64,000 nt of DNA from the NCBI GenBank assembly GCA_036496605.1, contig DASXKV010000033.1, forward strand, positions 283,161 to 347,160, in the 5' to 3' direction. Below are positions 1 to 8,074 of the stretch, piece by piece. This DNA comes from Gemmatimonadaceae bacterium. Lineage in GTDB: Bacteria > Gemmatimonadota > Gemmatimonadetes > Gemmatimonadales > Gemmatimonadaceae. Position 1 is the stretch's first letter, and each line of letters starts with the position of its first letter. The notes under the pieces are model-generated. The model was given only the letters and a program-made list of their open reading frames with translations, did not search any database and had not been told where the DNA came from. Both the position numbers and the translations under genes were made by a program.

Positions 1-1
1 C

Positions 2-196
2 GCTCGCGACGCTGACGTGCGGCGTCTCGTGCTCACGCACATTTCCGCGCGTTACTCGCACGACGCGTCGGACCTCGAGCGCGAAGCGCGACAGGTATTT
101 CCAAATGTCCTCGTTGCGCGCGACGGGACGGAGATCGATGTGTCTTTCGCGGAAAGCGCAGAGGGCAGAGGGTTGAGGGTTGAGGGTAGAGGGTAG
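2..196 (+). CDS. rnz: Ribonuclease Z, C-terminal fragment
   Basis: The gene enters from outside the window, so only about 64 C-terminal residues are visible. The reading LVLTHISARYS followed by EREARQVFPN and VLVARDGTEIDV matches the C-terminal end of RNase Z, the metallo-beta-lactamase-fold endonuclease that trims tRNA 3' ends. The conserved THxSxRY stretch near the C terminus is present. The frame runs into a 7-base repeat array, so the last dozen residues (Glu, Gly and Arg rich) are encoded by repeat DNA and the stop TAG lies inside it. This suggests that the repeat replaced the original stop. Identification rests on a short stretch, so it is likely rather than certain. Confidence 0.68.
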   Translation, partial: ARDADVRRLVLTHISARYSHDASDLEREARQVFPNVLVARDGTEIDVSFAESAEGRGLRVEGRG

Positions 197-295
197 AGGG
201 TTGAGGGTTGTGAGTAGATGCGCAACTCTCTGCCCTCTGCCCTCTGCCCTCTGCCCACAACCCTCTACTACCCTCTACCCAATACCCTCAACCCG
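158..295. repeat. Heptad inverted repeat R1 (G-rich arm / C-rich arm)
   Basis: The left arm (about 158-214) is a tandem of 7-base units GGGCAGA, GGGTTGA and GGGTAGA. The right arm (about 225-295) carries the complementary units, including four CCCTCTG-type copies. The two arms form an imperfect inverted repeat around a short spacer at the convergent ends of the RNase Z gene and the next gene. G-runs every seven bases also fit a G-quadruplex pattern on either strand. It may act as a terminator, but there is no T-run. Confidence 0.8.
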
Positions 296-306
296 CCAAC
301 GACCCG

Positions 307-597
307 CTACCCGTCGGACGCCTGTCCTGGCAGCAACGAGTCCGGTCTCGAGATCGGCATCGATCGACGAAAGAGGCGCGCCAGATCGACATCGCTCAGC
401 GACTCCATCACTTTCGTCGGGATCAGTCGTGCCGTCACGCTGCGCGCTTCCGGACCGTGGCTGATGAACCAGTTGTACCGATCGAGGCGCGCGCTCAGGC
501 CGTTCGGGTGCCGGAAGATGACCATGGCGTTGCTCGACCCGGGTAGGTCGACGTCGACTTTCCAGATGATCCCGTCGGGCGATCTAAAGTTTCTCAT
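307..597 (-). CDS. Conserved small protein of unknown function
   Basis: A 96-residue protein with no signal peptide or membrane segment. The N-terminal half (MRNFRSPDGIIWKVDV, then NAMVIFRHPNG) looks like a small beta-rich domain with W and R/H positions suggestive of conservation. I do not recognise a family. ATG at 595-597 is the only plausible start, and no clear Shine-Dalgarno precedes it. The 5' region is a heptad inverted repeat and the 3' end abuts another, so both flanks are repeat DNA. It could be a DUF-level protein; a spurious frame is less likely because of its well-ordered composition. Confidence 0.5.
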   Translation of the reverse strand: MRNFRSPDGIIWKVDVDLPGSSNAMVIFRHPNGLSARLDRYNWFISHGPEARSVTARLIPTKVMESLSDVDLARLFRRSMPISRPDSLLPGQASDG

Positions 598-601
598 TAT
601 T

Positions 602-698
602 GCGTGGAGCGTTGTGCGTTGACCGTTGTGCGTCGAGCGCGGGCACGTTGAGCGTGTTCGAAAGTACGCTCAGCGCTCGACGCGGGCGCTCTCCACGC
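602..698. repeat. Heptad inverted repeat R2 (GCGTNGA units)
   Basis: The outer units GCGTGGA (602-608) and TCCACGC (692-698) pair exactly. Between them lie degenerate 7-base units such as GCGTTGT, GCGTTGA, GCGTCGA and GCGCTGA on the two arms. The architecture is that of R1 but the unit sequence is different. It lies between two minus-strand genes, upstream of the start of one and just past the stop of the other. Confidence 0.72.
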
Positions 699-700
699 GA

Positions 701-1102
701 TCATCCGACCAGGGACGGCGATAGCGGCTGACGTCCCGCGTAGCCGGCGTCGAGCTCGTGCCAGAACTGGACCTCTGGCTCCCCTAATCGCCAACACAGG
801 AGAATCCGGCGACCGTTCATCTCACTGGGAAAATCGACGAGGCCGAGGCGGCGGTCCTTGAGCTGAATCCCGAGCTGCTCGAGCTCCTGTTGGAAGCCTT
901 CGATCTCGCGCGCGAGAGTCTGCGCGTCACGCTCCAGCTCCTCAGCGCGCGAGCGCGACTCGCCAGCTCGCGCCGCGGATGCGACCAGATCCAGTTCCAG
1001 GATTCTCTCGCGCCACAGACGATGCTGTCGCACGACGTCCTCGACGATCTTGCGAACGAGAGGGAGGGTTCGATTCGCCGTTTCGACGGTGAAGAGCGAC
1101 AT
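701..1102 (-). CDS. DUF2203 family protein
   Basis: A 133-residue protein that fits DUF2203. The N terminus FTVETANRTLPLVRKIVEDV is the family's helical start, and the C terminus holds GIQLKDRRLGLVDFP, then ILLCWRLGEPEVQFWHELD and AGYAGRQPL, the diagnostic block. The middle (about residues 30-80) is a charged helical, probably coiled-coil segment. Function is unknown for the family. The length is normal. The gene stands apart from the thioesterase gene upstream by about 57 bases. The call is secure at family level, with no basis for a biochemical role. Confidence 0.85.
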   Translation of the reverse strand: MSLFTVETANRTLPLVRKIVEDVVRQHRLWRERILELDLVASAARAGESRSRAEELERDAQTLAREIEGFQQELEQLGIQLKDRRLGLVDFPSEMNGRRILLCWRLGEPEVQFWHELDAGYAGRQPLSPSLVG

Positions 1103-1159
1103 GGCCGGAAGTTAGCGTCTGGGATGTGTACTCACGAGACTAACACCGGTGGATGCACG

Positions 1160-1675
1160 TCACGACGGGACGCGGCGCAATCGCTGCTGCTCTTCGCGCT
1201 CGCGTTCCTCGAGCCGTCGAGCGCGACGTTCCCTGGCGGCGTCGAAGCGCCGCTTCTCGTCCGGCGTCTCAGGGATGAGGCCGGGAACCGCGATCGGTCG
1301 CCCCGCGCGATCGACGGCGACGAACGTGAGATAGCAGGAATTGGTATGGCGACGCCGGCCGCTGAGCAGTTCCTCGGCCTCGACGCGGACGCCAATCTCC
1401 ATCGACGTGCGACCGACGAAGTTGACGCTCGCCTTGAGGATGACGAGATCCCCGAGATGGATCGGTTCGCGGAAATCCACACGATCGATCGACGCCGTGA
1501 CAACGCTGGCGCGAGAGTGGCGGAACGCTGAGATGGCCGCCGTCTTGTCCATCAGCGAGAGGATCACGCCGCCGAAGATGTGCCCCAGGTTGTTCGCGTC
1601 CTGTGGCATCATGAGCTCCGACGACTCGTGCTGACTTTCCTTTACCGTCTTCGCCGAACGGGGGTGCTCGTTCAT
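1160..1675 (-). CDS. Acyl-CoA thioesterase, hotdog fold
   Basis: A 171-residue protein of the YciA/BACH type, which hydrolyses acyl-CoA to free acid and CoA in the cytoplasm. The hotdog signature MMPQDANNLGHIFGGVILSLMD (residues about 22-43) contains the N-x-x-G-x-x-x-GG stretch and the catalytic Asp region. DRVDFREPIHLGDLVIL and TNSCYLTFVAVD follow as expected. The C terminus is a long Arg/Glu-rich helix, beyond the core fold. Its ATG overlaps the stop of the upstream lipoprotein gene in an ATGA (1672-1675), so the two are translationally coupled. Substrate chain length cannot be read from sequence. Confidence 0.85.
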   Translation of the reverse strand: MNEHPRSAKTVKESQHESSELMMPQDANNLGHIFGGVILSLMDKTAAISAFRHSRASVVTASIDRVDFREPIHLGDLVILKASVNFVGRTSMEIGVRVEAEELLSGRRRHTNSCYLTFVAVDRAGRPIAVPGLIPETPDEKRRFDAARERRARRLEEREREEQQRLRRVPS

Positions 1676-2901
1676 GCGTGGCGTCGAGCGGGGTGTCTCG
1701 AAATGGGCCGGACTGAGGCGAAGCGAACGCGTGGGGACGATAGACGGTGCGTATCGAGCACGGTCCGGGTTGCCTCGTCGTATTGAGCCGCCTCCTCGAA
1801 CGCCCGCGAGAGCGCCTTCCGAGTCGCGCTATCGAGTGCCGGCCGGTCGAGCCAGAAGACATGCAGCACTGGTGCGGCGACGGCCTTGACGGGCCACTCC
1901 CTCACATGATCGGTGAGCGAGATGCGCGCGGTCTCGGCAGTCGAATCGTAACGGGCGAGCACATCGTAGCCGGTGTCCCCGAAACGTGACCAGCGGTCGA
2001 GGTTGTCGCTGGCGGCGGCAAAATCATGGGAGACGTTTGGCCACCACTGTGGTTGGGGCGGGCGGAGCGCATCCAATGGAAATACCTCGTCCGGTGCACT
2101 CGGACCTCGCTGCGGTACGTCGAACTCGACCGCAAGCTGGCTGTCGGGAACCGTGAGAACGAAGCTTCGTTCGTCGAATGGAATGTGCGAGAGCGCGCGG
2201 ACAGCACGTCGAGCCGGCTCACTGGCGTCGCCGCGAAGCGAATCGATCGCTGCGAGGAGCTCGTGCTTTCCGCTGTCTACGAGCGCGCTCGCGACCGCGG
2301 AAGAAAAGAGATTGGAGACGCGAGCCGACTGGCCGGATCGCAAATCGATGACGCCACGGCGCGTGGCGTGCCACGGTTCTCCTCCGCGACTCTGTACGTC
2401 AACGTGATACTCATATGAGAGATAGGGTCCATGCACGTCGATGACTTGGAGGTCGGCCATCGCCTGCGTGGGAGGATCCTCGTCGCCGTCTTCGTCGGGA
2501 CCGAGCCGTCGCGCACCCGGATGCGCGCTCGCATACTCGCGCGCGATGCGCGGGACGATGGAATCCTGGAAGACGAGCGTTGAATCGCCCTTGAGCAGGT
2601 CTCGGCGATAGACACGGAATCCAACCAGGAGCGCGTCTGCGTACGAACGGTCGTCGTCGGCGAGATAGATCTCGAAAAATCGCCCGTCATATTGCGCCAG
2701 AGTGATTGGAACGCCGCGCGCGCGAACGCCGCTGCCTTTGGTCGCGATCCAGAACGTGGAGTCCTGGGTTGCAACCAGAAACTCGGCGTGCGGCGGTGGA
2801 CCACCCGTAGTCGCCAGCGCGCCGGGCTCACGTCGGCCGCATGCGGCGAGGAGCACGACGAGCGCCCAGCCGAGTCGGCTACGAGGAGAGGAAAATGCCA
2901 T
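1672..2901 (-). CDS. Hypothetical lipoprotein
   Basis: A 409-residue exported protein. The N terminus has a hydrophobic stretch ending in LLAACGRR, a clear lipobox with Cys near residue 21, so it is probably anchored in a membrane. The remainder is soluble and mixed alpha/beta. A central part (about residues 130-215) reads ...VIDVHGPYLSYEYHVDV... then GVIDLRSG, faintly like DUF3298/RsiV-type extracellular domains, but not enough to name it. It overlaps the thioesterase start by ATGA. The divergent DUF4015 lipoprotein gene starts 124 bases away, so the intervening region must hold both promoters. Confidence 0.7.
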   Translation of the reverse strand: MAFSSPRSRLGWALVVLLAACGRREPGALATTGGPPPHAEFLVATQDSTFWIATKGSGVRARGVPITLAQYDGRFFEIYLADDDRSYADALLVGFRVYRRDLLKGDSTLVFQDSIVPRIAREYASAHPGARRLGPDEDGDEDPPTQAMADLQVIDVHGPYLSYEYHVDVQSRGGEPWHATRRGVIDLRSGQSARVSNLFSSAVASALVDSGKHELLAAIDSLRGDASEPARRAVRALSHIPFDERSFVLTVPDSQLAVEFDVPQRGPSAPDEVFPLDALRPPQPQWWPNVSHDFAAASDNLDRWSRFGDTGYDVLARYDSTAETARISLTDHVREWPVKAVAAPVLHVFWLDRPALDSATRKALSRAFEEAAQYDEATRTVLDTHRLSSPRVRFASVRPISRHPARRHA

Positions 2902-3024
2902 GGATGCGGGAAATATAGACGGCCGTGGCGGTCGCCACGGAGCGGGGTACTAGAGTAACGACCGAGCAGCGAGATTCGTCATTCTTCGGGCGCTCTCTCT
3001 CGCGATCATTTTCCCCTGTGTGAT

Positions 3025-4314
3025 ATGCATCATCTTCGTCGACGTTCGTTCGCTGTGGCCACATTGTTCCTTGCCGCGTGTACCGCCGCTTCCGAGCACT
3101 CCGAGAAGCGCTCGGCCACGCCTACGCCATCGCTGCAAACGCCGTCCGTGGTGCCGGCCACTCGTGAGGCACGCCCGGCGAGCGCCGATACCATTGCCGT
3201 TTCGAACGGTGCCATCGCGACGACGCCGGCGCCGCAATCGATCGTCGCACTCCGCGATCCGAACGCCACGCCAGTCATTCGCGGCCTCTATGTCAATCGC
3301 TTCGCGGCGCAGAGCGCGCATCGCATGCACTGGCTCCTCAGCGTCGCCGACTCGACCGAGATCAACGGCCTCGTGATCGACATGAAGGACGAGTTCGGGC
3401 TGAACTTCCACTCGCAGAACCCCGAGTTTCGCAAGTACGAAGGCACGGGAAAGGGGATGGTGCGCGACGTTCGCGCGCTGCTCGACACCATTCATGCGCA
3501 CAACGTGTTCGCGATCGCACGCATCGTGGTCTTCAAGGATCCAACGACGGCGCGGGCAAACTCTGCGTTGACGATCAGGCAGCCGAATGATTCGGTGTGG
3601 CGCGACAAGAAAGGATTTTCCTGGGTCGATCCGTACAATCACGCGTTGTGGGATTACAACATTGGTATCGCGGAAGAGCTGGTGCATCTCGGCTTCGACG
3701 AGATCCAGTTCGACTACATTCGCTTTCCGGAGCCGTACAAGAGTCTTCCGCAGCAAGTCTTTCCCGCGTCGAACGGGATGGCGAAGCCCGAGCTCCTCGC
3801 GGCGTTCCTGAAGGCGGCGCGCGAGCGCCTGAACAAGCTCGGCGTACGCTCGACGGCGGACGTCTTCGGCTTCGTCACGACCGTCCATGGACCGCTCGAA
3901 GTGGGACAGTGGTGGGAGAAGCTTGCCCCGGTCACGGATGTGCTACTGCCGATGTGTTATCCATCGCACTTCCCGCACGGGTCCTTCGGCATCGCGCGGC
4001 CTAACGCGGAGCCCTATCAGATACAGAAGATCTCCATCGAGGCGGCGCGACAGCGCGATCAGAAGTTGGGCATCGCCTCAGCCGAGCACGTTCGTCCGTG
4101 GATACAGGCATTCTCGCTCGGCAAACCGCCGTACGGCCCTGAAGAAGTCGAGGCACAGAAGAAAGCCATCTACGACGCTGGCTATGACGGATGGGTGCTC
4201 TGGCATCCGGGCTCGAAGTACGAGCCGTTCCTGCCCGCGCTGGAGAAGGGCGAGCTGGTGTCGCACAAGAAGGGCGGCACTCCGGCCGACACCACCACAA
4301 CGAAGGGACGCTAA
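3025..4314 (+). CDS. DUF4015 putative glycoside hydrolase, lipoprotein
   Basis: A 429-residue secreted protein with a signal ending in LFLAACTA (lipobox). A Pro/Ala/Thr-rich linker runs to about residue 85, then a TIM-barrel-like domain: RGLYVNRFAA, INGLVIDMKDE, VFAIARIVVFKD, WVDPYNHALWDYN, FDEIQFDYIRFPE, TADVFGFVTT, LLPMCYPSHFP and GWVLWHPGSKY. These blocks match the DUF4015 family (PF13200), related to glycoside hydrolases. FDYIRFP and DMKDE hold the likely acidic active-site residues. The substrate is unknown; a polysaccharide in the envelope or environment is the inference. Full length, with a good start. Confidence 0.88.
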   Translation: MHHLRRRSFAVATLFLAACTAASEHSEKRSATPTPSLQTPSVVPATREARPASADTIAVSNGAIATTPAPQSIVALRDPNATPVIRGLYVNRFAAQSAHRMHWLLSVADSTEINGLVIDMKDEFGLNFHSQNPEFRKYEGTGKGMVRDVRALLDTIHAHNVFAIARIVVFKDPTTARANSALTIRQPNDSVWRDKKGFSWVDPYNHALWDYNIGIAEELVHLGFDEIQFDYIRFPEPYKSLPQQVFPASNGMAKPELLAAFLKAARERLNKLGVRSTADVFGFVTTVHGPLEVGQWWEKLAPVTDVLLPMCYPSHFPHGSFGIARPNAEPYQIQKISIEAARQRDQKLGIASAEHVRPWIQAFSLGKPPYGPEEVEAQKKAIYDAGYDGWVLWHPGSKYEPFLPALEKGELVSHKKGGTPADTTTTKGR

Positions 4315-4328
4315 CCTCGCGATCATCT

Positions 4329-5585
4329 TTAGAGTTCTCTCACGGCCTCCAGCAGCCGCTCGACCTCGTCCATCGACGTGTAGCACGAACATCCGACGCG
4401 GACAACGCCGTCGGCCGACTGGCCGAGTCGCTCGATGACCGTTGTGGCGTAGAAGTCGCCGTTCGAGACGAACAGGCCGCGGCGCGCCAGCGCGCGGGCG
4501 ATGTCGTCGGTCGTGTGCCCGCGCATCGTGAAGGCGAGGGTCGGCGTGCGCGGTGTACCTGGCTTCGGACCATACAGCGTGACGCCATCGACTGCGGCGA
4601 GCCCGTTCCAGAGCCACTCGAGTAGTATTTCGCCGCGGCGATGAAGGGCATCGAACGTGACGCGCAGCGCGGAGCGAACGTCGCGCGATGACGGGCCGGC
4701 AAGCGACGCGAGGAAATCGACCGCTGCCGCCGCACCGACGATCCCTTCGTGGTTTTGCGTTCCCGTCTCGATGCGCTCGGGCGATGTGTTAGGCGCCGGA
4801 TCGAGGCGCGGCACGTCCACTCGCTCGAGGAGATCGCGTTTGCCGTAGAGAATGCCGATGTGCGGCCCATAGAACTTGTAGGCCGAGCAGGCGAGGAAGT
4901 CGCAATCCATCTCGCGCACATCGATCAGCTCGTGCGGGGCAAGGTGTACCGCGTCGACATAGGCGAGCGCACCCGCCGCGTGTGCGACGTCGGCGGCAGC
5001 ACGCACGTCGGTGATCGTGCCTAACGCATTGGATGCCGCGCCGATGGCGAGCAGCCGCGTTTTCCGTCCGATCTGACGCTCGAGATCGCGCCAGTCGAGC
5101 CGGCCGTCGCCGGCATTCATTCTCACCGTGCGGACCGTGACACCGCGCTCCTGTGCGAGAGCCTGCCACGGCGCCACGTTGCCGTGATGATCGAGCTCGG
5201 TGATGACAATCTCGTCATCGGCGCCCCACGCGCGCCCGAGGCCGCGCGCCAGGTGAAAGGTCAGCGTCGTCATGTTCAGCCCGAACGCGACCTCGTCCGC
5301 CGTGGCGTTGAAGAATTCCGCGAACCGTTCGCGCGCATTGAGCAACAGCGCGTCGGTCTCCTCGCTCGTCGGATACTGCCAGTGCGTGTTCGCGTTGTGG
5401 TGGTACAGGTAATCCGCCAACGCATCGACCACCGAGCGTGGCACCTGTGTGCCTCCCGGACCGTCCAAATAGGCCACCGGCTGGCCATTGTGAACGCGCG
5501 CGAGCGCCGGGAATCGAGAACGAATCTCGTCGACGGAGGCGACGGTTTCTTTCGCCCCGGAGCTGGCAACAACGGTCGATGTCAT
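4329..5585 (-). CDS. Cysteine desulfurase-like aminotransferase class V (TIGR01976 type)
   Basis: A 418-residue PLP enzyme of fold type I. Visible blocks are VAYLDGPGGTQVPRSV, ATADEVAFGLNMTTL, DEIVITELDHHGN, VDAVHLAPH and the PLP-lysine region DFLACSAYKFYGPHIGI (Lys about residue 231). ELDHHGN and the GPGGTQVP start are typical of the cysteine desulfurase-like branch rather than true IscS/SufS. It may act on a non-cysteine amino acid. Start chosen at the ATG that overlaps the stop of the upstream dehydrogenase by ATGA (5582-5585); a start seven codons earlier would overlap more. The two genes form an operon. Confidence 0.85.
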   Translation of the reverse strand: MTSTVVASSGAKETVASVDEIRSRFPALARVHNGQPVAYLDGPGGTQVPRSVVDALADYLYHHNANTHWQYPTSEETDALLLNARERFAEFFNATADEVAFGLNMTTLTFHLARGLGRAWGADDEIVITELDHHGNVAPWQALAQERGVTVRTVRMNAGDGRLDWRDLERQIGRKTRLLAIGAASNALGTITDVRAAADVAHAAGALAYVDAVHLAPHELIDVREMDCDFLACSAYKFYGPHIGILYGKRDLLERVDVPRLDPAPNTSPERIETGTQNHEGIVGAAAAVDFLASLAGPSSRDVRSALRVTFDALHRRGEILLEWLWNGLAAVDGVTLYGPKPGTPRTPTLAFTMRGHTTDDIARALARRGLFVSNGDFYATTVIERLGQSADGVVRVGCSCYTSMDEVERLLEAVREL

Positions 5586-6469
5586 GCGATCTCCACTCCG
5601 GCCCATTGTTCGAGCATCTTCACCGCCTCGACGTGATCGGCGGCTTCGCCTAACGAATTATGCGCCGCCTCGAACAGCGCCGCGGTGAGCTGCAGCACCG
5701 GTGCCGGGACGCGCTGCGCCGCAGCGACGCCCGCGGCAATTCCGACATCCTTGTCGAGCAATGCGAGGCGGAATGTGCGCGGAAACGCGCGCGTGAGCAC
5801 GCGCTCCGGAAACAGGTTCATCGACGCATTGGATCGCCCGCTCGAGGCGTTGATCACGTCCAGCGCGACGTTCGGCGACACACCCTCTTTCACGAGCATC
5901 GCGAGCCCCTCGGCCGTCGACCAGATGTGCACCGCGAGCAGTGCGTTGTTCACCGCTTTGAGCGCGTCGCCCGTTCCGACGGCGCCGCAATGGACAATCT
6001 TCTGACCGAAGGCCGCGAGCACCGGTCGAATGCGCTCCAACACCGTCTCGTCGCCGCCGACCATCACGGTGAGCGCGCCCTTCTCCGCACCGCTCACGCC
6101 ACCGCTCACCGGCGCATCGACGAAATCGATCTCGCGCTCGCGCAATCGATCGGCGATCTGGCGGGACGTCGCCGGCTGCCCGGACGTGCAATCGACCAGT
6201 GTCGACCCGGCGCGCATTCCCGCGAGGAGACCCATGTCGCCATCGAGCAGCGCGGCGACGTCCGGAGAATTCGGAAGACAGGTGATGACGATGTCGGCAC
6301 CTTTCGCGGCGTCTCTGGGCGACGTCGCGACACGCGATGGCGTCGCGGCAGCGAATTCGCGAGCGCGCGCCTCGGTGCGATTCCAGATCGTTAATGTGAA
6401 CCCCGCTTCGGCAACTCGTCTCGCCATCGGCCGACCGATGGCACCGAGCCCGAGGAAAGCAACATTCAT
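5582..6469 (-). CDS. NAD(P)-dependent beta-hydroxyacid dehydrogenase (3-hydroxyisobutyrate dehydrogenase family)
   Basis: A 295-residue enzyme. The N terminus MNVAFLGLGAIGRPMARR is the Rossmann dinucleotide motif GxGxxGxxM. The substrate block FVDAPVSGGVSGAEKG and the catalytic-lysine segment DALKAVNNALL are both intact. The family oxidises 3-hydroxyisobutyrate, tartronate semialdehyde or related acids, or reduces succinic semialdehyde or glyoxylate; the exact substrate is open. The start at 6469 opens directly on the Rossmann strand; longer readings would run through repeat R3. It is the first gene of a two-gene operon with the desulfurase-like enzyme. Confidence 0.87.
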   Translation of the reverse strand: MNVAFLGLGAIGRPMARRVAEAGFTLTIWNRTEARAREFAAATPSRVATSPRDAAKGADIVITCLPNSPDVAALLDGDMGLLAGMRAGSTLVDCTSGQPATSRQIADRLREREIDFVDAPVSGGVSGAEKGALTVMVGGDETVLERIRPVLAAFGQKIVHCGAVGTGDALKAVNNALLAVHIWSTAEGLAMLVKEGVSPNVALDVINASSGRSNASMNLFPERVLTRAFPRTFRLALLDKDVGIAAGVAAAQRVPAPVLQLTAALFEAAHNSLGEAADHVEAVKMLEQWAGVEIA

Positions 6470-6473
6470 GACT

Positions 6474-6590
6474 GGGCAGAGGGTTGAGCGTAGAGGGCAG
6501 AGCGTAGAGCCCGAGCGACTGAGGAAGCTATATTGACGCGGCTCACGCGTCACGCTGTACGCTCGGCCGTCCGCGCTCTGCCCTCTGTGC
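6474..6590. repeat. Heptad inverted repeat R3 in a divergent promoter region
   Basis: The left arm has units GGGCAGA, GGGTTGA, GCGTAGA, GGGCAGA and GCGTAGA. The right arm, read on the other strand, has CAGAGGG-type units, then GCGCGGA, CGGCCGA, GCGTACA and GCGTGAC. The centre is the short AT-richer stretch around 6515-6537. It lies between divergent starts (dehydrogenase and mgtE), so it cannot be a terminator and probably overlaps both promoters. Confidence 0.72.
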
Positions 6591-6593
6591 GCT

Positions 6594-8072
6594 ATGGCAC
6601 CTACGCATCGCAACCCCGAGGACTTGCCCGTCGCGGCGCTCGTCGCGCCGGACATTCTTGCGCTGCTCGAGGACTCTCCGGCCGACATCGCCGCGGAGAC
6701 GGAGGAGCTCCACCCCGCCGATCTCGCCGACGTCGTCGAGCTGTTGCCGGCGGAGCGCGTTCCACTGTTCCTCTCGGCGTTGCCACGTGAGCGCGCCGCG
6801 GACGTCCTCGAGTACCTGAACGAAGAGCTCCGCGCGGAGATTCTCGAGCAGATGAGCGCCCGGCAGGCCGCGGAGCTCGTCACCGAGATGACGCCGGACG
6901 ATCGCGCCGACACGCTCGAGGAGTTGAGCGAGCTCTCGGAGGAGCACGCCGAAGAAGTCCTCTCGGAGATTCCGACCGAGGCGCGTAAAGAAACCGAGCA
7001 GCTACTCCGCTTCGATCCGGATACGGCCGGCGGCCTGATGACGACGGAGTTCGTCTCCGTGCCGGCGGCGACGACGGTGGAAGATGCGCTCGATCGTGTG
7101 CGCGCGCTCGCACGATCCGGTCGGCGCGAGGCGATGTACGCGATCTATGCGACAGATGCCGAGGGTCGCGTCGCAGGCGTGTTGTCGCTCCGCGAGCTCC
7201 TCGCGGCGCAGCCCGGCGCGAAGATCTCCGAAATTGCCTGGACCGAGGTGGTGGCCCTCGGTCCCAACTCCGATCGCGAGGAGGTGGCGCGCCTAACGTC
7301 GAACTACGACCTCGTCGCGATACCCGTGGTGAGCGAGTCGGGCCACCTCATGGGTGTGATTACAGTCGACGACGTCATCGACATCATTCAGGAGGAATCG
7401 ACGGAGGACGTTCAGAAGCTCGGCGGTATGGAAGCGCTGGACGAGCCGTACATGCAGATCGGCTTCTGGCGGATGATTCGAAAGCGCGCGGGCTGGCTGT
7501 GCGCGCTGTTCATCGGGGAAATGTTCACCGCCACGGCGCTCGGCTATTTCCAGGGCACCATCGACCGGGCGACGGTGCTCGCTCTCTTTCTTCCGCTCAT
7601 CATCAGCTCCGGCGGTAACTCAGGGTCGCAGGGCACTTCGCTGATGATTCGCTCGCTCGCGTTACAGGAGGTGGGGATCCGTGACTGGTGGCGCGTCGTC
7701 ATTCGCGAGCTCCCTGCTGGTCTCACGCTCGGTGTGATTCTCGGCCTGATCGGCTACGTGCGCATCGAGCTCTGGCAGTATCTGCACGACCATTCGATGC
7801 ACGTGTTCGGGCTGCCGCTCGGACAGAACTACAATCAGCATCCGGGCATCACGATCGAAGTGCATCTCGTTGCGCTCACCGTCGGGCTCGCGCTCGTCGG
7901 TGTCGTCACGTTCGGGACGATAGTGGGATCGATGCTGCCCTTTCTCTTTCGGCGTCTCGGGTTCGATCCGGCGAGCGCATCCGCACCCTTCGTGGCAACG
8001 GCGGTCGACGTCACCGGCCTCGTCATCTACTTCTCCGTCGCCCTCGTCGTTTTGCACGGCGTCATTCTGTAG
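6594..8072 (+). CDS. mgtE: Magnesium transporter MgtE
   Basis: A 492-residue Mg2+ channel/transporter of the inner membrane. The order is complete: a superhelical MgtE_N domain (about residues 20-130, repeats such as LHPADLADVVELLP), the linker FDPDTAGGLMTTEF, two CBS domains (about 140-265, ending VITVDDVIDIIQEE), a plug helix (about 280-300) and five membrane helices (about 305-490). The pore region ISSGGNSGSQ and the final VDVTGLVIYFSVA are typical. Acidic Mg-sensing residues are plentiful in the N domain. The ATG follows the heptad repeat directly and lacks a Shine-Dalgarno. The stop is followed by CGTTAGGC in a small hairpin. Confidence 0.95.
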   Translation: MAPTHRNPEDLPVAALVAPDILALLEDSPADIAAETEELHPADLADVVELLPAERVPLFLSALPRERAADVLEYLNEELRAEILEQMSARQAAELVTEMTPDDRADTLEELSELSEEHAEEVLSEIPTEARKETEQLLRFDPDTAGGLMTTEFVSVPAATTVEDALDRVRALARSGRREAMYAIYATDAEGRVAGVLSLRELLAAQPGAKISEIAWTEVVALGPNSDREEVARLTSNYDLVAIPVVSESGHLMGVITVDDVIDIIQEESTEDVQKLGGMEALDEPYMQIGFWRMIRKRAGWLCALFIGEMFTATALGYFQGTIDRATVLALFLPLIISSGGNSGSQGTSLMIRSLALQEVGIRDWWRVVIRELPAGLTLGVILGLIGYVRIELWQYLHDHSMHVFGLPLGQNYNQHPGITIEVHLVALTVGLALVGVVTFGTIVGSMLPFLFRRLGFDPASASAPFVATAVDVTGLVIYFSVALVVLHGVIL

Positions 8073-8074
8073 CG

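Noticed and set aside
158..295. CRISPR or telomere-like array
   Set aside because: Units are 7 bases, tandem, without spacers, and form opposed arms; no cas genes are near.
2950..3888. Long minus-strand open frame opposite the DUF4015 gene
   Set aside because: Arg/Asp-rich translation with no domain; it is an antisense shadow of high-GC coding sequence, and the plus strand has a clear family match.
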